DNA of 24,410 bases from JBBRGK01 sp036741355 (lineage in GTDB: Bacteria > Chloroflexota > Dehalococcoidia > CAUJGQ01): the NCBI GenBank assembly GCA_036741355.1, contig DAINSK010000050.1, positions 1-24,410 of the forward strand, written 5' to 3'. Position 1 is the stretch's first letter. Every line of letters begins with the position of its first letter. Shown piece by piece: positions 16,345-24,410 of the stretch. The position numbers were made by a program, and so were the translations under genes. The notes below the pieces were generated by a model. That model was not told where the DNA came from and did no database searches. It worked only from the letters and a program-made list of their open reading frames with translations.

Positions 16345-16433
16345 AGTTTCCTCCATCTGACATGCGGCTGTCAACTTTTTCGCGGGGAGATCCCGCCTGC
16401 AGTGAACTGCGTACTTACGAGTTGGGCCCCGCC
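16345..16433. other. Promoter region of the GntR operon
   Basis: No gene is visible between the operator candidate and the truncated oppD promoter copy. The minus-strand promoter for GntR-TauE-DUF1634 is expected here, but I cannot define -35/-10 boxes. Confidence 0.3.
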
Positions 16434-16619
16434 GTTACGATCAGGTTTCCACTACGTATACCGCTGGACACATGTGATAATCTTTCTGCCTACCAGGGAC
16501 GTGCGTACCTGTTTGGTGGGGCAGCCTGAATTGTCGGAGTCCACCCGCAATGGCCGACCTGCTCAAGGTTCGGAACCTCTCAACCAAGTTCTTTACGCGT
16601 GCCGGCGTGGTCAACGCCG
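16434..16619 (+). repeat. Left copy of 186-bp direct repeat (truncated oppD 5' end)
   Basis: These 186 bases match 19743-19927 with only scattered substitutions and one extra T. They include the extended -10-like TGTGATAAT, the leader, and the first 23 codons of the OppD gene (ATG 16550, MADLLKVRNLSTKFF...VVNA). After codon 23 the frame enters unrelated antisense sequence, so this is a 5' fragment, not a working gene. The two copies are in the same orientation and bracket the tldE-tldD operon. Confidence 0.9.
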
Positions 16620-16747
16620 AGGAAGAGCGTCAGCACCGGAATGACGATGATGCCGCCGCCCAGACCCAGCAACGAGCCAAACAGGCCCGCCGCCGTCGCG
16701 ACGAGCAACACGATAATGATGTAGAGCAGCGGCGGCACCCGTTTCAT
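16620..16747 (-). pseudogene. Remnant 5' end of a second TauE/SafE gene
   Basis: On the minus strand, ATG 16747 begins MKRVPPLLYIIIVLLVATAA and continues with the GLFGSLLGLGGG motif for about 42 codons before the match ends at the junction with the oppD fragment. It is clearly homologous in sequence and position of start to the intact TauE/SafE gene at 14662-15501 but differs at many bases, so it is an older or divergent paralog. It lacks over 80 percent of the gene. Confidence 0.85.
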
Positions 16748-16844
16748 CCCTCGCAGTGATGGTGATCATAAAACCGACCATCGTCTGGCCGGAGGCGGAC
16801 TCGGCCCTCTTACTGGCTTGACCGATTGTGGGCATTGACCGGCG

Positions 16845-18194
16845 CTACAGCCCGCTGACCATCATCTTGTCGACCTTGATAGTTGGCGCGGCGGCGGCGC
16901 CCAGGAACTCGACGTCGTCACCGACCATCGTAATGCCGGCCAGCATATCGCGCAGGTTGCCGGCGATGTTGATCTCGCTCACGGGGTACGTGAGCTTGCC
17001 GTCTTCGATCCAGAAACCGGTGGCTCCTTGCGAAATATCTCCGGTTGTCAGGTTGATCCCGAAGCCCATCAGCTCGGTCAGGAACAGGCCGTCCTGTACC
17101 GAACCCACGATCTCATCGTAGCTGTGCGGGCCGGCTTCCATGATCAGGTTGGAAACCCCAACCATCGTCATGGAACCGACACCGCCGCGGGCGTTGCCGG
17201 TCGAGCGATGGCCGGTGCGGTTGCCGGTGTAGGTGTCGAACAGGAACTGTTGAAAAACGCCCTTATCGAACAGCACGTTGCGCCTGGTGGCCACCCCTTC
17301 GGCGTCAAACGGCAGGCTGCCTATACCGCCGGGGATGGTCGGATCGTCGACGATCGTGATCAGCGGCGATCCGAGCTGCTGGCCTTCACAGCCGACCAGA
17401 AAACTCGAACGCCGGTACAGCGCCGATCCCGCGACCGCCTGCCCCAACTGGCGCAGGAGCGATCGCACCATCATCTTGTCCCAGACGACCGGTACTTCCC
17501 GCGTGTTGATTTTGCGCGGGCCGAGCTTTCGGAGCACGCGTTCGGCGGCGATCCGTCCGACATCCTCGGGCGATTGCAGACGCACCAGCGAGCGCTCCAC
17601 CGTGAACCACGAGGCGTTGCGCTTTTTCTGGTCCGCGTCCTCCGCGATCGCTTCCACCTGCAGCGAGGCAGTCGAGGTCGGGTACGAGCCGGCGAAACCG
17701 CGGCTGTTGGCGAATGCGACCGTACCAGTCTCGCTGGAGAATTCCGCGCCGTCCGAGTTCGTGATGCGCGCATCAGTTGCGAAAAGGGCCTGCTCGCAGC
17801 GGCGCGCCCAATCGATCTGCTCCTCGGCTGTCAGGTTCGCCACCGCCGGGTCATACAGTCCGAGCTCACGTAGCTGCGGGCGCTCGTCGAACTCGGGCAA
17901 CGCACGGAACTCGTCCGGGTCGGCGATGTTGGTCAAGTCCAGCGACCGATCGATGAACTCTTCCAGCGACTGGGTCGCGAGGTCCGACGTGTAGGTCGCG
18001 GCGGCGCGGCCGTGCCGGTAGATGCGCAGACCGAGCGTTCGCGAGTCGGCTTCGATCAGCTTGTCGATTTCGCCCTTGCGGATTGCTACCGTGAACTCAC
18101 GTCCGGAGCGGATCGTTACTTCGGCGTCGTCGGCTCCTTTGGCAAGTGCTCGGCTAACGACGTGTTCCGCGAGCATCTGATAATCCTCGCGCAT
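16845..18194 (-). CDS. tldE: TldE/PmbA-type protease partner
   Basis: TldE (PmbA), 449 residues, is the non-metal subunit of the TldD-TldE heterodimeric peptidase (PF01523 family), which degrades unfolded peptides and in some bacteria trims RiPP precursors such as microcin B17. The family pattern is seen from DDAEVTIRSGREFTVAIRKGEIDKL at the N-terminus to GFWIEDGKLTYPVSEINIAGNL near the end. There is no HExxxH motif, as expected for TldE. ATG 18194 follows the TldD stop by only three bases, so the pair is coupled. Its proximity to a lasso locus 4 kb away is suggestive but not evidence of a shared job, because lasso precursors are cut by B2. Confidence 0.93.
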   Translation of the reverse strand: MREDYQMLAEHVVSRALAKGADDAEVTIRSGREFTVAIRKGEIDKLIEADSRTLGLRIYRHGRAAATYTSDLATQSLEEFIDRSLDLTNIADPDEFRALPEFDERPQLRELGLYDPAVANLTAEEQIDWARRCEQALFATDARITNSDGAEFSSETGTVAFANSRGFAGSYPTSTASLQVEAIAEDADQKKRNASWFTVERSLVRLQSPEDVGRIAAERVLRKLGPRKINTREVPVVWDKMMVRSLLRQLGQAVAGSALYRRSSFLVGCEGQQLGSPLITIVDDPTIPGGIGSLPFDAEGVATRRNVLFDKGVFQQFLFDTYTGNRTGHRSTGNARGGVGSMTMVGVSNLIMEAGPHSYDEIVGSVQDGLFLTELMGFGINLTTGDISQGATGFWIEDGKLTYPVSEINIAGNLRDMLAGITMVGDDVEFLGAAAAPTIKVDKMMVSGL

Positions 18195-18197
18195 GCT

Positions 18198-19646
<1,449 letters not shown>

Positions 19647-19742
19647 GTGGAACCTTCCATATCCGATACCGCGTTCATAGTCGCGGTGGATTGTCGAGGT
19701 CGAGTATATCGGACTGGCCAGACCACAACCGGATAGTCAACG

Positions 19743-19927
19743 GTTACGATCGGGTTTCCATTACGTATACCAGCGGACACATGTGATAATCTTTCTGCCT
19801 ACCAGGGACACGCGTACCTGTTGGTGGGGCAGCCTGAATTGTCGGAGTCCACCCGCAATGGCCGACCTGCTCAAGGTTCGGAACCTCTCAACCAAGTTCT
19901 TTACGCGTGCCGGCGTGGTCAACGCCG
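19743..19927 (+). repeat. Right copy of 186-bp direct repeat (oppD promoter and 5' end)
   Basis: This is the intact copy, continuous with the working OppD-type gene. The partner is at 16434-16619, 3.3 kb upstream in the same orientation. Confidence 0.9.
19782..19790 (+). promoter_or_regulatory. Probable extended -10 element of the opp ATPase genes
   Basis: TGTGATAAT fits an extended -10 box (TGnTATAAT with one mismatch) 68 bases before the OppD start. A -35 box is weak or absent, as often tolerated with extended -10 promoters. The block is fully kept in the duplicated copy at 16473-16481. Confidence 0.5.
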
Positions 19928-20871
19928 TCGACGACGTTTCCTTCGACATTCGCGCGGGCGAGACGATCGGTATCGTGGGCGAAAGCGGCTGCGGCAAGTC
20001 CGTGACGGCACTTTCGCTGATGCGGCTGATCCCGAGCCCGCCGGGGCGGATCACCAACGGCTCGATCGAGCTCAGCACCGGCGAAGGTCCGTCGATCGAT
20101 CTGGTGAAAGCCGACGACTCGGAGATGCGTGAGATACGCGGCAACAAGATCTCCATGATCTTCCAGGACCCGATGACCTCGCTGAACCCGGTTCTGACGA
20201 TCGGCTTCCAGCTCACTGAGCCGCAAAAGATCCATCTCAACCTCAGCGAAGGAGAGGCACGGAAACGCGCCATATCGCTGCTCGAAGCGGTCGGCATTCC
20301 GGCCGCGGGGGCGCGCTTGAAGGAATATCCGCACCAGTTCTCGGGCGGCATGCGTCAGCGCGTCATGGTGGCGATGGCGCTCGCCTGCAATCCACAGCTG
20401 CTCATCGCTGACGAGCCGACGACCGCGCTCGACGTCACTATCCAGGCGCAACTGCTCGACCTGATCAGCAGCCTGACACACGACATGGGCACCGCCGTGA
20501 TGCTAATCACCCACGACCTTGGCGTGGTCGCGCAGATATGCGAACGCGTAATCGTGATGTACGCCGGCCGCATCGTCGAAGAAGCGACAGCCGACGAGCT
20601 TTTTGACCGGCCGTTGCACCCATACGCCGTGGGGCTGATGCGGTCGATGCCCAGGCTGGGACCGACGGTGCGCGACCGGCTGACACCGATCGAAGGCGCG
20701 CCCCCCGATCTGGTTTCGCCCCCAAAAGGTTGTCGCTTTGCCCCGCGTTGTCCCCTGCGCGTGGAAAAGTGCGAGGAGTCGCCACCGCTGCGCGAGATAG
20801 TTTCCGGTCACCGCGTGGCCTGTTGGCGGGCGGACGAGCAGTTGGTGGGGGCCGGGGCAAGAGGGAGCTAG
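19858..20871 (+). CDS. Oligopeptide/dipeptide ABC transporter ATPase, OppD type
   Basis: This 337-residue ATPase of the peptide/nickel (Opp/Dpp) import family powers uptake of short peptides by permeases encoded elsewhere. Walker A is GESGCGKS, the Q-loop region is MIFQDPMTSLNP, the signature is SGGMRQR and Walker B is LLIADEPTTALD, with the H-loop His in LITHDLGVV. The C-terminal oligopeptide-binding-protein dimerisation tail holds the typical Cys cluster (GCRFAPRCPLRVEKC). ATG 19858 is chosen because it begins MADLLKVRNL as in relatives; GGAG lies about ten bases upstream. Paired with the OppF-type ATPase 128 bases downstream. The 25-residue upstream extension reads through the promoter. 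Confidence 0.92.
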   Translation: MADLLKVRNLSTKFFTRAGVVNAVDDVSFDIRAGETIGIVGESGCGKSVTALSLMRLIPSPPGRITNGSIELSTGEGPSIDLVKADDSEMREIRGNKISMIFQDPMTSLNPVLTIGFQLTEPQKIHLNLSEGEARKRAISLLEAVGIPAAGARLKEYPHQFSGGMRQRVMVAMALACNPQLLIADEPTTALDVTIQAQLLDLISSLTHDMGTAVMLITHDLGVVAQICERVIVMYAGRIVEEATADELFDRPLHPYAVGLMRSMPRLGPTVRDRLTPIEGAPPDLVSPPKGCRFAPRCPLRVEKCEESPPLREIVSGHRVACWRADEQLVGAGARGS

Positions 20872-20940
20872 AGTTCGGGGCTGTGCTGGTGTGAACGACG
20901 GCGAGCCCCCGATGACCGTCGGACCCGTACCCGGCTGCGC

Positions 20941-20989
20941 GCTTAGGCGTAGGGGCGCCAGTACCCGCGTACCGGCTTAGGCGTAGGGG
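20941..20989 (+). repeat. 15-bp direct repeats before the OppF-type gene
   Basis: GCTTAGGCGTAGGGG occurs at 20941-20955 and again at 20975-20989, 34 bases apart, in the 128-base gap between the two ATPase genes. The second copy ends 10 bases before ATG 21000 and its AGGGG could serve as ribosome site. The gap is otherwise featureless. Confidence 0.55.
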
Positions 20990-20999
20990 TAGATTTTAG

Positions 21000-22007
21000 A
21001 TGACAACGCAGTCGGTTCGAGGTCAGGACAGCGACTCCATTAATTCGGGCGAGCCGATCCTTAGCGTTCGCAACCTCAAGACCTACTTCCCTATCGGCGG
21101 CGGCTTCATGCGCAAGTCAGCGATGCTTCGCGCCGTAGACGACGTGAGCTTTGACGTTCATCGCGGGGAGACGTTTGGCCTGGTGGGCGAAAGCGGCTGC
21201 GGCAAGAGCACGCTAGCCCAAACCGTCGTGCGCCTGATCGAGCCAACCGACGGTCAGGTCATTTTCCAGGGCGAGGATATCTCGAAAGTTCGCGGCAATC
21301 GCCTTCGCAACGTCCATCGCCAGTTGCAGATGATCTTCCAGGACCCATACACGTCGCTGGATCCGCGAATGACCATTCGGGGCATCATAGAGGAGCCGCT
21401 GCGTAACTTCGGTGTCGGCAACGGTTCCGACCGCGAGAAGCGGGTACACGAACTGCTGGAGCGGGTCAACCTCAACCGCTACTTCGCCAACCGCTACCCG
21501 CACGAGTTCTCCGGCGGACAGCGCCAACGCATCGGCATCGCCCGCGCTCTGGCGATTCAGCCTCGGCTGGTGGTCTGCGATGAACCGGTATCGGCGCTGG
21601 ACGTGTCGATCCAGGCGCAGGTTCTGAACCTGCTGACCGACCTGCAACGAGATTTCCAGTTGACCTATGTCTTTATCGCTCACAACCTCGCCGTCGTGGC
21701 GCACATCTCGGACCGCGTCGGGGTGATGTACCTGGGCAAGATGGTCGAGATCGCTCCAACCGACCAGCTAATGGCGGACCCGAGGCATCCTTACAGCAAG
21801 GCGCTGCTCTCGGCGATTCCCATACCGGATCGCAAGATGCGTCGCGAGCGGATCATCCTACGGGGCGAGGTTCCGAGCCCGTTGTCGCCGCCCTCCGGCT
21901 GTCACTTCCGCACCCGCTGTCCGATCGCCACCGGCTACTGCGCCGAAGTCGAACCGCCGCTGCGCGAGATCGCCCCCGGTCACCAGGCGGCGTGTCACTA
22001 CGCGTGA
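21000..22007 (+). CDS. Oligopeptide/dipeptide ABC transporter ATPase, OppF type
   Basis: This 335-residue partner ATPase of the OppD-type protein has Walker A GESGCGKST, MIFQDPYTSLDPRMT, signature SGGQRQR, Walker B LVVCDEPVSALD and the switch His in FIAHNLAVV. The C-terminal cysteine-containing tail (GCHFRTRCPIATGYC) is typical of OppF/DppF. Together the two would form the nucleotide-binding dimer of a peptide importer; no permease or binding-protein gene is within the window, so these must be encoded elsewhere or shared. ATG 21000 gives MTTQSVRGQDSDSINSGEPILSVRNLK, the usual short extension before the first strand. Confidence 0.92.
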   Translation: MTTQSVRGQDSDSINSGEPILSVRNLKTYFPIGGGFMRKSAMLRAVDDVSFDVHRGETFGLVGESGCGKSTLAQTVVRLIEPTDGQVIFQGEDISKVRGNRLRNVHRQLQMIFQDPYTSLDPRMTIRGIIEEPLRNFGVGNGSDREKRVHELLERVNLNRYFANRYPHEFSGGQRQRIGIARALAIQPRLVVCDEPVSALDVSIQAQVLNLLTDLQRDFQLTYVFIAHNLAVVAHISDRVGVMYLGKMVEIAPTDQLMADPRHPYSKALLSAIPIPDRKMRRERIILRGEVPSPLSPPSGCHFRTRCPIATGYCAEVEPPLREIAPGHQAACHYA

Positions 22008-22020
22008 GGCAGTTGCGGAC

Positions 22021-22206
22021 CTAACCCCCTAACCCCTTCCCTAACGCCGGGAAGGGGCGATCCTGGGGAGGTGGATCCGGGCGGCGTAGCAGCGTCGGCG
22101 CGCAGCCGGGCGCATCGCCATGCGCCACTACCAGTGGACAGAATGCTGCGTCAATTGCCGACGACAAGCTCCCCTTCCCTGGTTAGGGAAGGGGCCGGGG
22201 GTTAGG
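22021..22206. repeat. Inverted pair of CCCCTTCCC hairpin repeats plus REP-like hairpin
   Basis: This 235-base convergent gap (oppF plus strand, MATE minus strand) holds three perfect hairpins. CCCCTTCCC/GGGAAGGGG at 22033-22057 and the same arms at 22171-22194 belong to two copies of one element in opposite orientation; each is bordered by a CCTAACCCCC-type block. Between them GGCGCAT/ATGCGCC at 22109-22126 forms another. The arrangement could end transcription from both sides. It is also consistent with dispersed non-coding elements, possibly a small mobile unit with the outer repeats as ends. Confidence 0.65.
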
Positions 22207-22242
22207 TCTCCCGCGACTGACCGCCCGCGAACCCCGCCCAGC

Positions 22243-23667
22243 CTACACCCGAATCAGTTTCCAACGGCCTTGGCGAAAGCGCAGCGCGGTGAGCGAGGCG
22301 CGGGTCCACATGTCGAGTACGGCGCCGATCCAGGCCCCTTCGACGCCCCAGCCGAGGATGATCGCGAAGAAATAAGCGAACAGCACACGCATGATCCACG
22401 GCGATACGGCGAATATTACCATTACGGCCCTCGTGTCGCCGGCACCGCGCAAAGAGCCTGCCAGCGTGAAAGCGATCGCGATGCCCGGTTGGGCGATTGC
22501 AAAGATCAGCAGCAGCCTGCGACCCGTCTCGGTCACCGAGGGATCGTCGATGAAGACTCGCGTGATCACGCCGCCGAACAGCGCAAGCAGAACCGCCACT
22601 GAGCAGAGGATGATCAGGGCATAGCGGGTGGCCGAGAAGGTGGCGCGCTCGGCGAGTTTGGAGTTTCGCGCTCCCAGCGCCTGTCCGGTCATCGCCGTCG
22701 CGGCCTGAGAAAACGCCATCCCCGGCATAAAGGCAAGCCCCTGGATGCGAATAGCAACGCTATGCGCGGCGAGGGCGGTATCGCCGAGGCTGCTGATGAT
22801 GCGCGTGTACGCCAGCAGCGCGAACTGGAACTGCACCTGCTCCAGACCCGCCGGAACGCCCACGTTCAGGATCCGCCGTGTAACCACGCGGTCGACGCTC
22901 ATGAGCGACGGCCAGTGCAGGTGCAAGCCACCGCGCCCGCGGCTCAACATCGCCAGCACCATCGCCATCCCCGCGAACTGCGACACCGAAAAGCCAAGCC
23001 CTGAACCGGCAACGCCGATCTCCGGCAGGAAAAACGAGCCGTGAATCAGGCCGAATGCCACAAACCCGTTCACGAGGTTGACGCACAACATGACGAGCAT
23101 GGGGCTGCGCGTGTCACCCGCACCCTGAAGGCCGCTGCCCGCCACAAACAGCAGCGACCCGGCAAATGCGCCCGGCGCGGCGTACCGCAGCCAGGTGGTG
23201 CCGAGTTCGAGCGTCTTGCCGTTGGCGCCCATGACCCCAAGCGACCAGTGGGCGGCGACGAACACGAAGAGCGTCGATACGACCCCCCACGCCAGCGATA
23301 GCAACAGGCCATGTCGCAGCGTTACCGACGCCTGGTCCGTCTTCCCGGCGCCGATGTCGCGAGCCAGCACCGCCGTAGTGCCGGCAGCCAGGGCGAATAC
23401 GCCGGCCTGCGGCGTAAATTGAATGAACGTGGCGAGCCCGACTCCGGCCAGCGCGTCGGTGCCAAGGTGTCCGACCAGGAACGTATCGACTAGCTGAACC
23501 AGCGACAGCGCCATCTGTTGAACGAGCACTGGCCAGGCTAACGCCAGCACTGATCGGTTCAACCGGGCTTCGTCCAGCAGCGCTCCGCGGCGCTTCGGCG
23601 CCTGTACGCCGGAGCCGTCAAGCTGCGCGTCGTCGTCCGGCGGTCTCGCGGGCGTGATCGTAGACAT
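22243..23667 (-). CDS. MATE family multidrug/metabolite exporter
   Basis: This 474-residue MATE (MatE, PF01554) transporter has twelve predicted membrane segments in two homologous halves. The first opens SVLALAWPVLVQQMALSLVQLVDTFLVGHLG and has the family GLATF and GAGDTRSPM motifs; the second has NVGVPAGLEQ, GQALGA and GSLRGAGDTRAVM. MATE proteins export drugs or metabolites with a sodium or proton gradient. ATG 23667 (MSTITPARPP) is preferred; the reading frame stays open another 240 codons upstream, but that region lies opposite the 140-aa gene and shows no coding signal. The ribosome site is weak. Involvement in lasso peptide export is conceivable because the locus has no transporter, but it is 10 kb away and unsupported. 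Confidence 0.9.
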   Translation of the reverse strand: MSTITPARPPDDDAQLDGSGVQAPKRRGALLDEARLNRSVLALAWPVLVQQMALSLVQLVDTFLVGHLGTDALAGVGLATFIQFTPQAGVFALAAGTTAVLARDIGAGKTDQASVTLRHGLLLSLAWGVVSTLFVFVAAHWSLGVMGANGKTLELGTTWLRYAAPGAFAGSLLFVAGSGLQGAGDTRSPMLVMLCVNLVNGFVAFGLIHGSFFLPEIGVAGSGLGFSVSQFAGMAMVLAMLSRGRGGLHLHWPSLMSVDRVVTRRILNVGVPAGLEQVQFQFALLAYTRIISSLGDTALAAHSVAIRIQGLAFMPGMAFSQAATAMTGQALGARNSKLAERATFSATRYALIILCSVAVLLALFGGVITRVFIDDPSVTETGRRLLLIFAIAQPGIAIAFTLAGSLRGAGDTRAVMVIFAVSPWIMRVLFAYFFAIILGWGVEGAWIGAVLDMWTRASLTALRFRQGRWKLIRV

Positions 23668-23868
23668 GGCGGCGGTTTTGTTCCCGTCTCGGCCCCACGC
23701 AACCGTGTGTAGCCGGTGGAAGGTGGAGAAAAACAGCAGACATGGCCGAGCTGGCCGGCCGGGGGATCCCCGTGATGCTAACACATGATCTCCAGGTGCG
23801 CCCCTTGACAGATGTAATAGAATAACAGCAAATACAGTTACATCATTACAGGTCACGGGAGGCTGGCA
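23668..23868. promoter_or_regulatory. Divergent region with TGTAA/TTACA half-sites
   Basis: In this gap between MATE and the 140-aa gene, GATGTAA (23811-23817) and TTACATC (23838-23844) form an inverted repeat, and a further TTACA lies at 23846-23850. TTGACA at 23805-23810 is a good -35; the -10 17 bases on (GCAAAT) is poor. The half-sites overlap the putative promoter, so a repressor or activator could act here. GGGAGG is the ribosome site of the 140-aa gene. Confidence 0.45.
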
Positions 23869-24291
23869 ATGCGTGCCAAGGAGATCATCGCACAGGCGCG
23901 AGCCTATGAGCGGATGGATGGAATCTCGGTAGCGGAAGCATTGCTCAGCGTCGTGATCGACCTGTTCACCGGTTCGGCCGCCGAGGAAGCCGTCGATGCA
24001 CGCGTCGTGCTTCAGGCATGGAAGAAGCTGACCCGCGAGCTGACCGTGCCCGAGTGGCTTGCCGAGTCGCAGAAGCTCAGCGACGGTATCGACGTTCTGG
24101 CCGCCAACATGGTGGAAGCACAGCGGCACGACCTCGCGGTGGTGCTTCGCGCCATCAGCCAGCCCCGCTTCGAAGGCTCGGTTCGCAGCGACGACGTTGA
24201 ATTGGATCGCCTTCGCCAGACCGAACCCCCGGCGCAGCCGGCGAACGATAATCTGCTCTGGGTCCCACGAACCGTCGGCCACGGGGTATAG
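23869..24291 (+). CDS. Hypothetical protein, 140 aa
   Basis: I do not recognise the family. The reading frame starts at ATG 23869 with a strong ribosome site (GGGAGG, six to seven bases upstream) and has good codon structure. The predicted protein is mostly helical and acidic, with no membrane segment or signal peptide: MRAKEIIAQARAYERMDG at the N-terminus, then alternating helices to about residue 105, and a Pro-rich tail (TEPPAQPANDNLLWVPR). No Cys or His cluster and no nucleotide-binding motif is present. The palindromic promoter region hints at specific regulation. It diverges from the MATE gene across 201 bases. Confidence 0.7.
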   Translation: MRAKEIIAQARAYERMDGISVAEALLSVVIDLFTGSAAEEAVDARVVLQAWKKLTRELTVPEWLAESQKLSDGIDVLAANMVEAQRHDLAVVLRAISQPRFEGSVRSDDVELDRLRQTEPPAQPANDNLLWVPRTVGHGV

Positions 24292-24410
24292 ATGGAACGT
24301 TCCCACGTTTACTCTCGGTTGTCCTGAGAGAACGCTCTTGCCGCGCTCTGTCGGCAGAACGACGTGGGCAATAGCGGCGCGGTGCAACTTCGAATGAGCC
24401 GCCGTCGTGT
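24292..24410. other. Right edge, no supported gene
   Basis: The last 119 bases after the 140-aa gene hold a weak hairpin, TGCCG and CGGCA around an eight-base loop near 24340-24357, which might end transcription. I see nothing else. Confidence 0.3.

Noticed and set aside
16550..16759. 69-codon chimeric ORF as a real gene
   Set aside because: Two thirds of it are antisense TauE sequence; kept only as a by-product of the rearrangement.
23668..24387. 240-codon N-terminal extension of the MATE protein
   Set aside because: The extension is opposite the 140-aa gene, contains no membrane or known domain and MATE proteins start near residue 1 of the first bundle.

Overview
This is a GC-rich bacterial window. 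The gene mix fits a Chloroflexota (Thermomicrobia/Sphaerobacter-like) genome: RNase HIII, a TldD/TldE pair, Uma2 paralogs, GAF-only histidine kinase and palindromic intergenic repeats. That assignment is an inference from gene content, because the window has no rRNA or marker gene that could settle it.

The centre of interest (about 5.6-12.9 kb) is a lasso peptide (RiPP) biosynthetic locus. Its precursor gene is a 53-codon ORF at 8878-9039. The leader carries the YxxP...G....LT recognition motif, and the predicted 16-residue core is SGGATTADVGTRRHGG with Asp at position 8, so a Ser1-Asp8 macrolactam is expected. Around it lie a Cys-less asparagine-synthetase-type cyclase (C1, immediately upstream), an HPr-kinase-like protein (K, downstream) and a PF14907-type nucleotidyltransferase (N, divergent). 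A convergent minus-strand operon holds B1 (PqqD-like recognition element), B2 (transglutaminase-like leader protease) and a second asparagine synthetase (C2), which retains Cys2 but is frameshifted. No dedicated transporter or isopeptidase lies in the locus.

Left flank (1-5.6 kb): palindromic repeats; a toxin-antitoxin-like pair whose antitoxin has an unusual N-terminal membrane segment and whose toxin is frameshifted; RNase HIII; a divergent cytosolic GAF-GAF histidine kinase; and a Wzz/BY-kinase polysaccharide gene broken at three places.

Right flank (12.9-24.4 kb): two tandem Uma2-family paralogs, a DUF1634 plus TauE/SafE membrane pair led by a GntR/UTRA regulator, tldE-tldD, two OppD/OppF-type ATPases without permeases, a MATE exporter and an unrecognised 140-aa protein. 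tldDE lies between two copies of a 186-bp direct repeat containing the oppD promoter and first codons. The left copy is fused to the remnant 5' end of a second TauE gene, a fossil of a rearrangement.

Functionally, C1-A-K (plus strand) and B1-B2-C2 (minus strand) should cooperate: B1 binds the leader, B2 cleaves it, a cyclase adenylates Asp8 and closes the ring, and K and N may decorate the product. TldDE and the Opp ATPases form a separate peptide-handling neighbourhood. Several genes contain single-base breaks, so sequencing error and real decay must be separated before function is judged.
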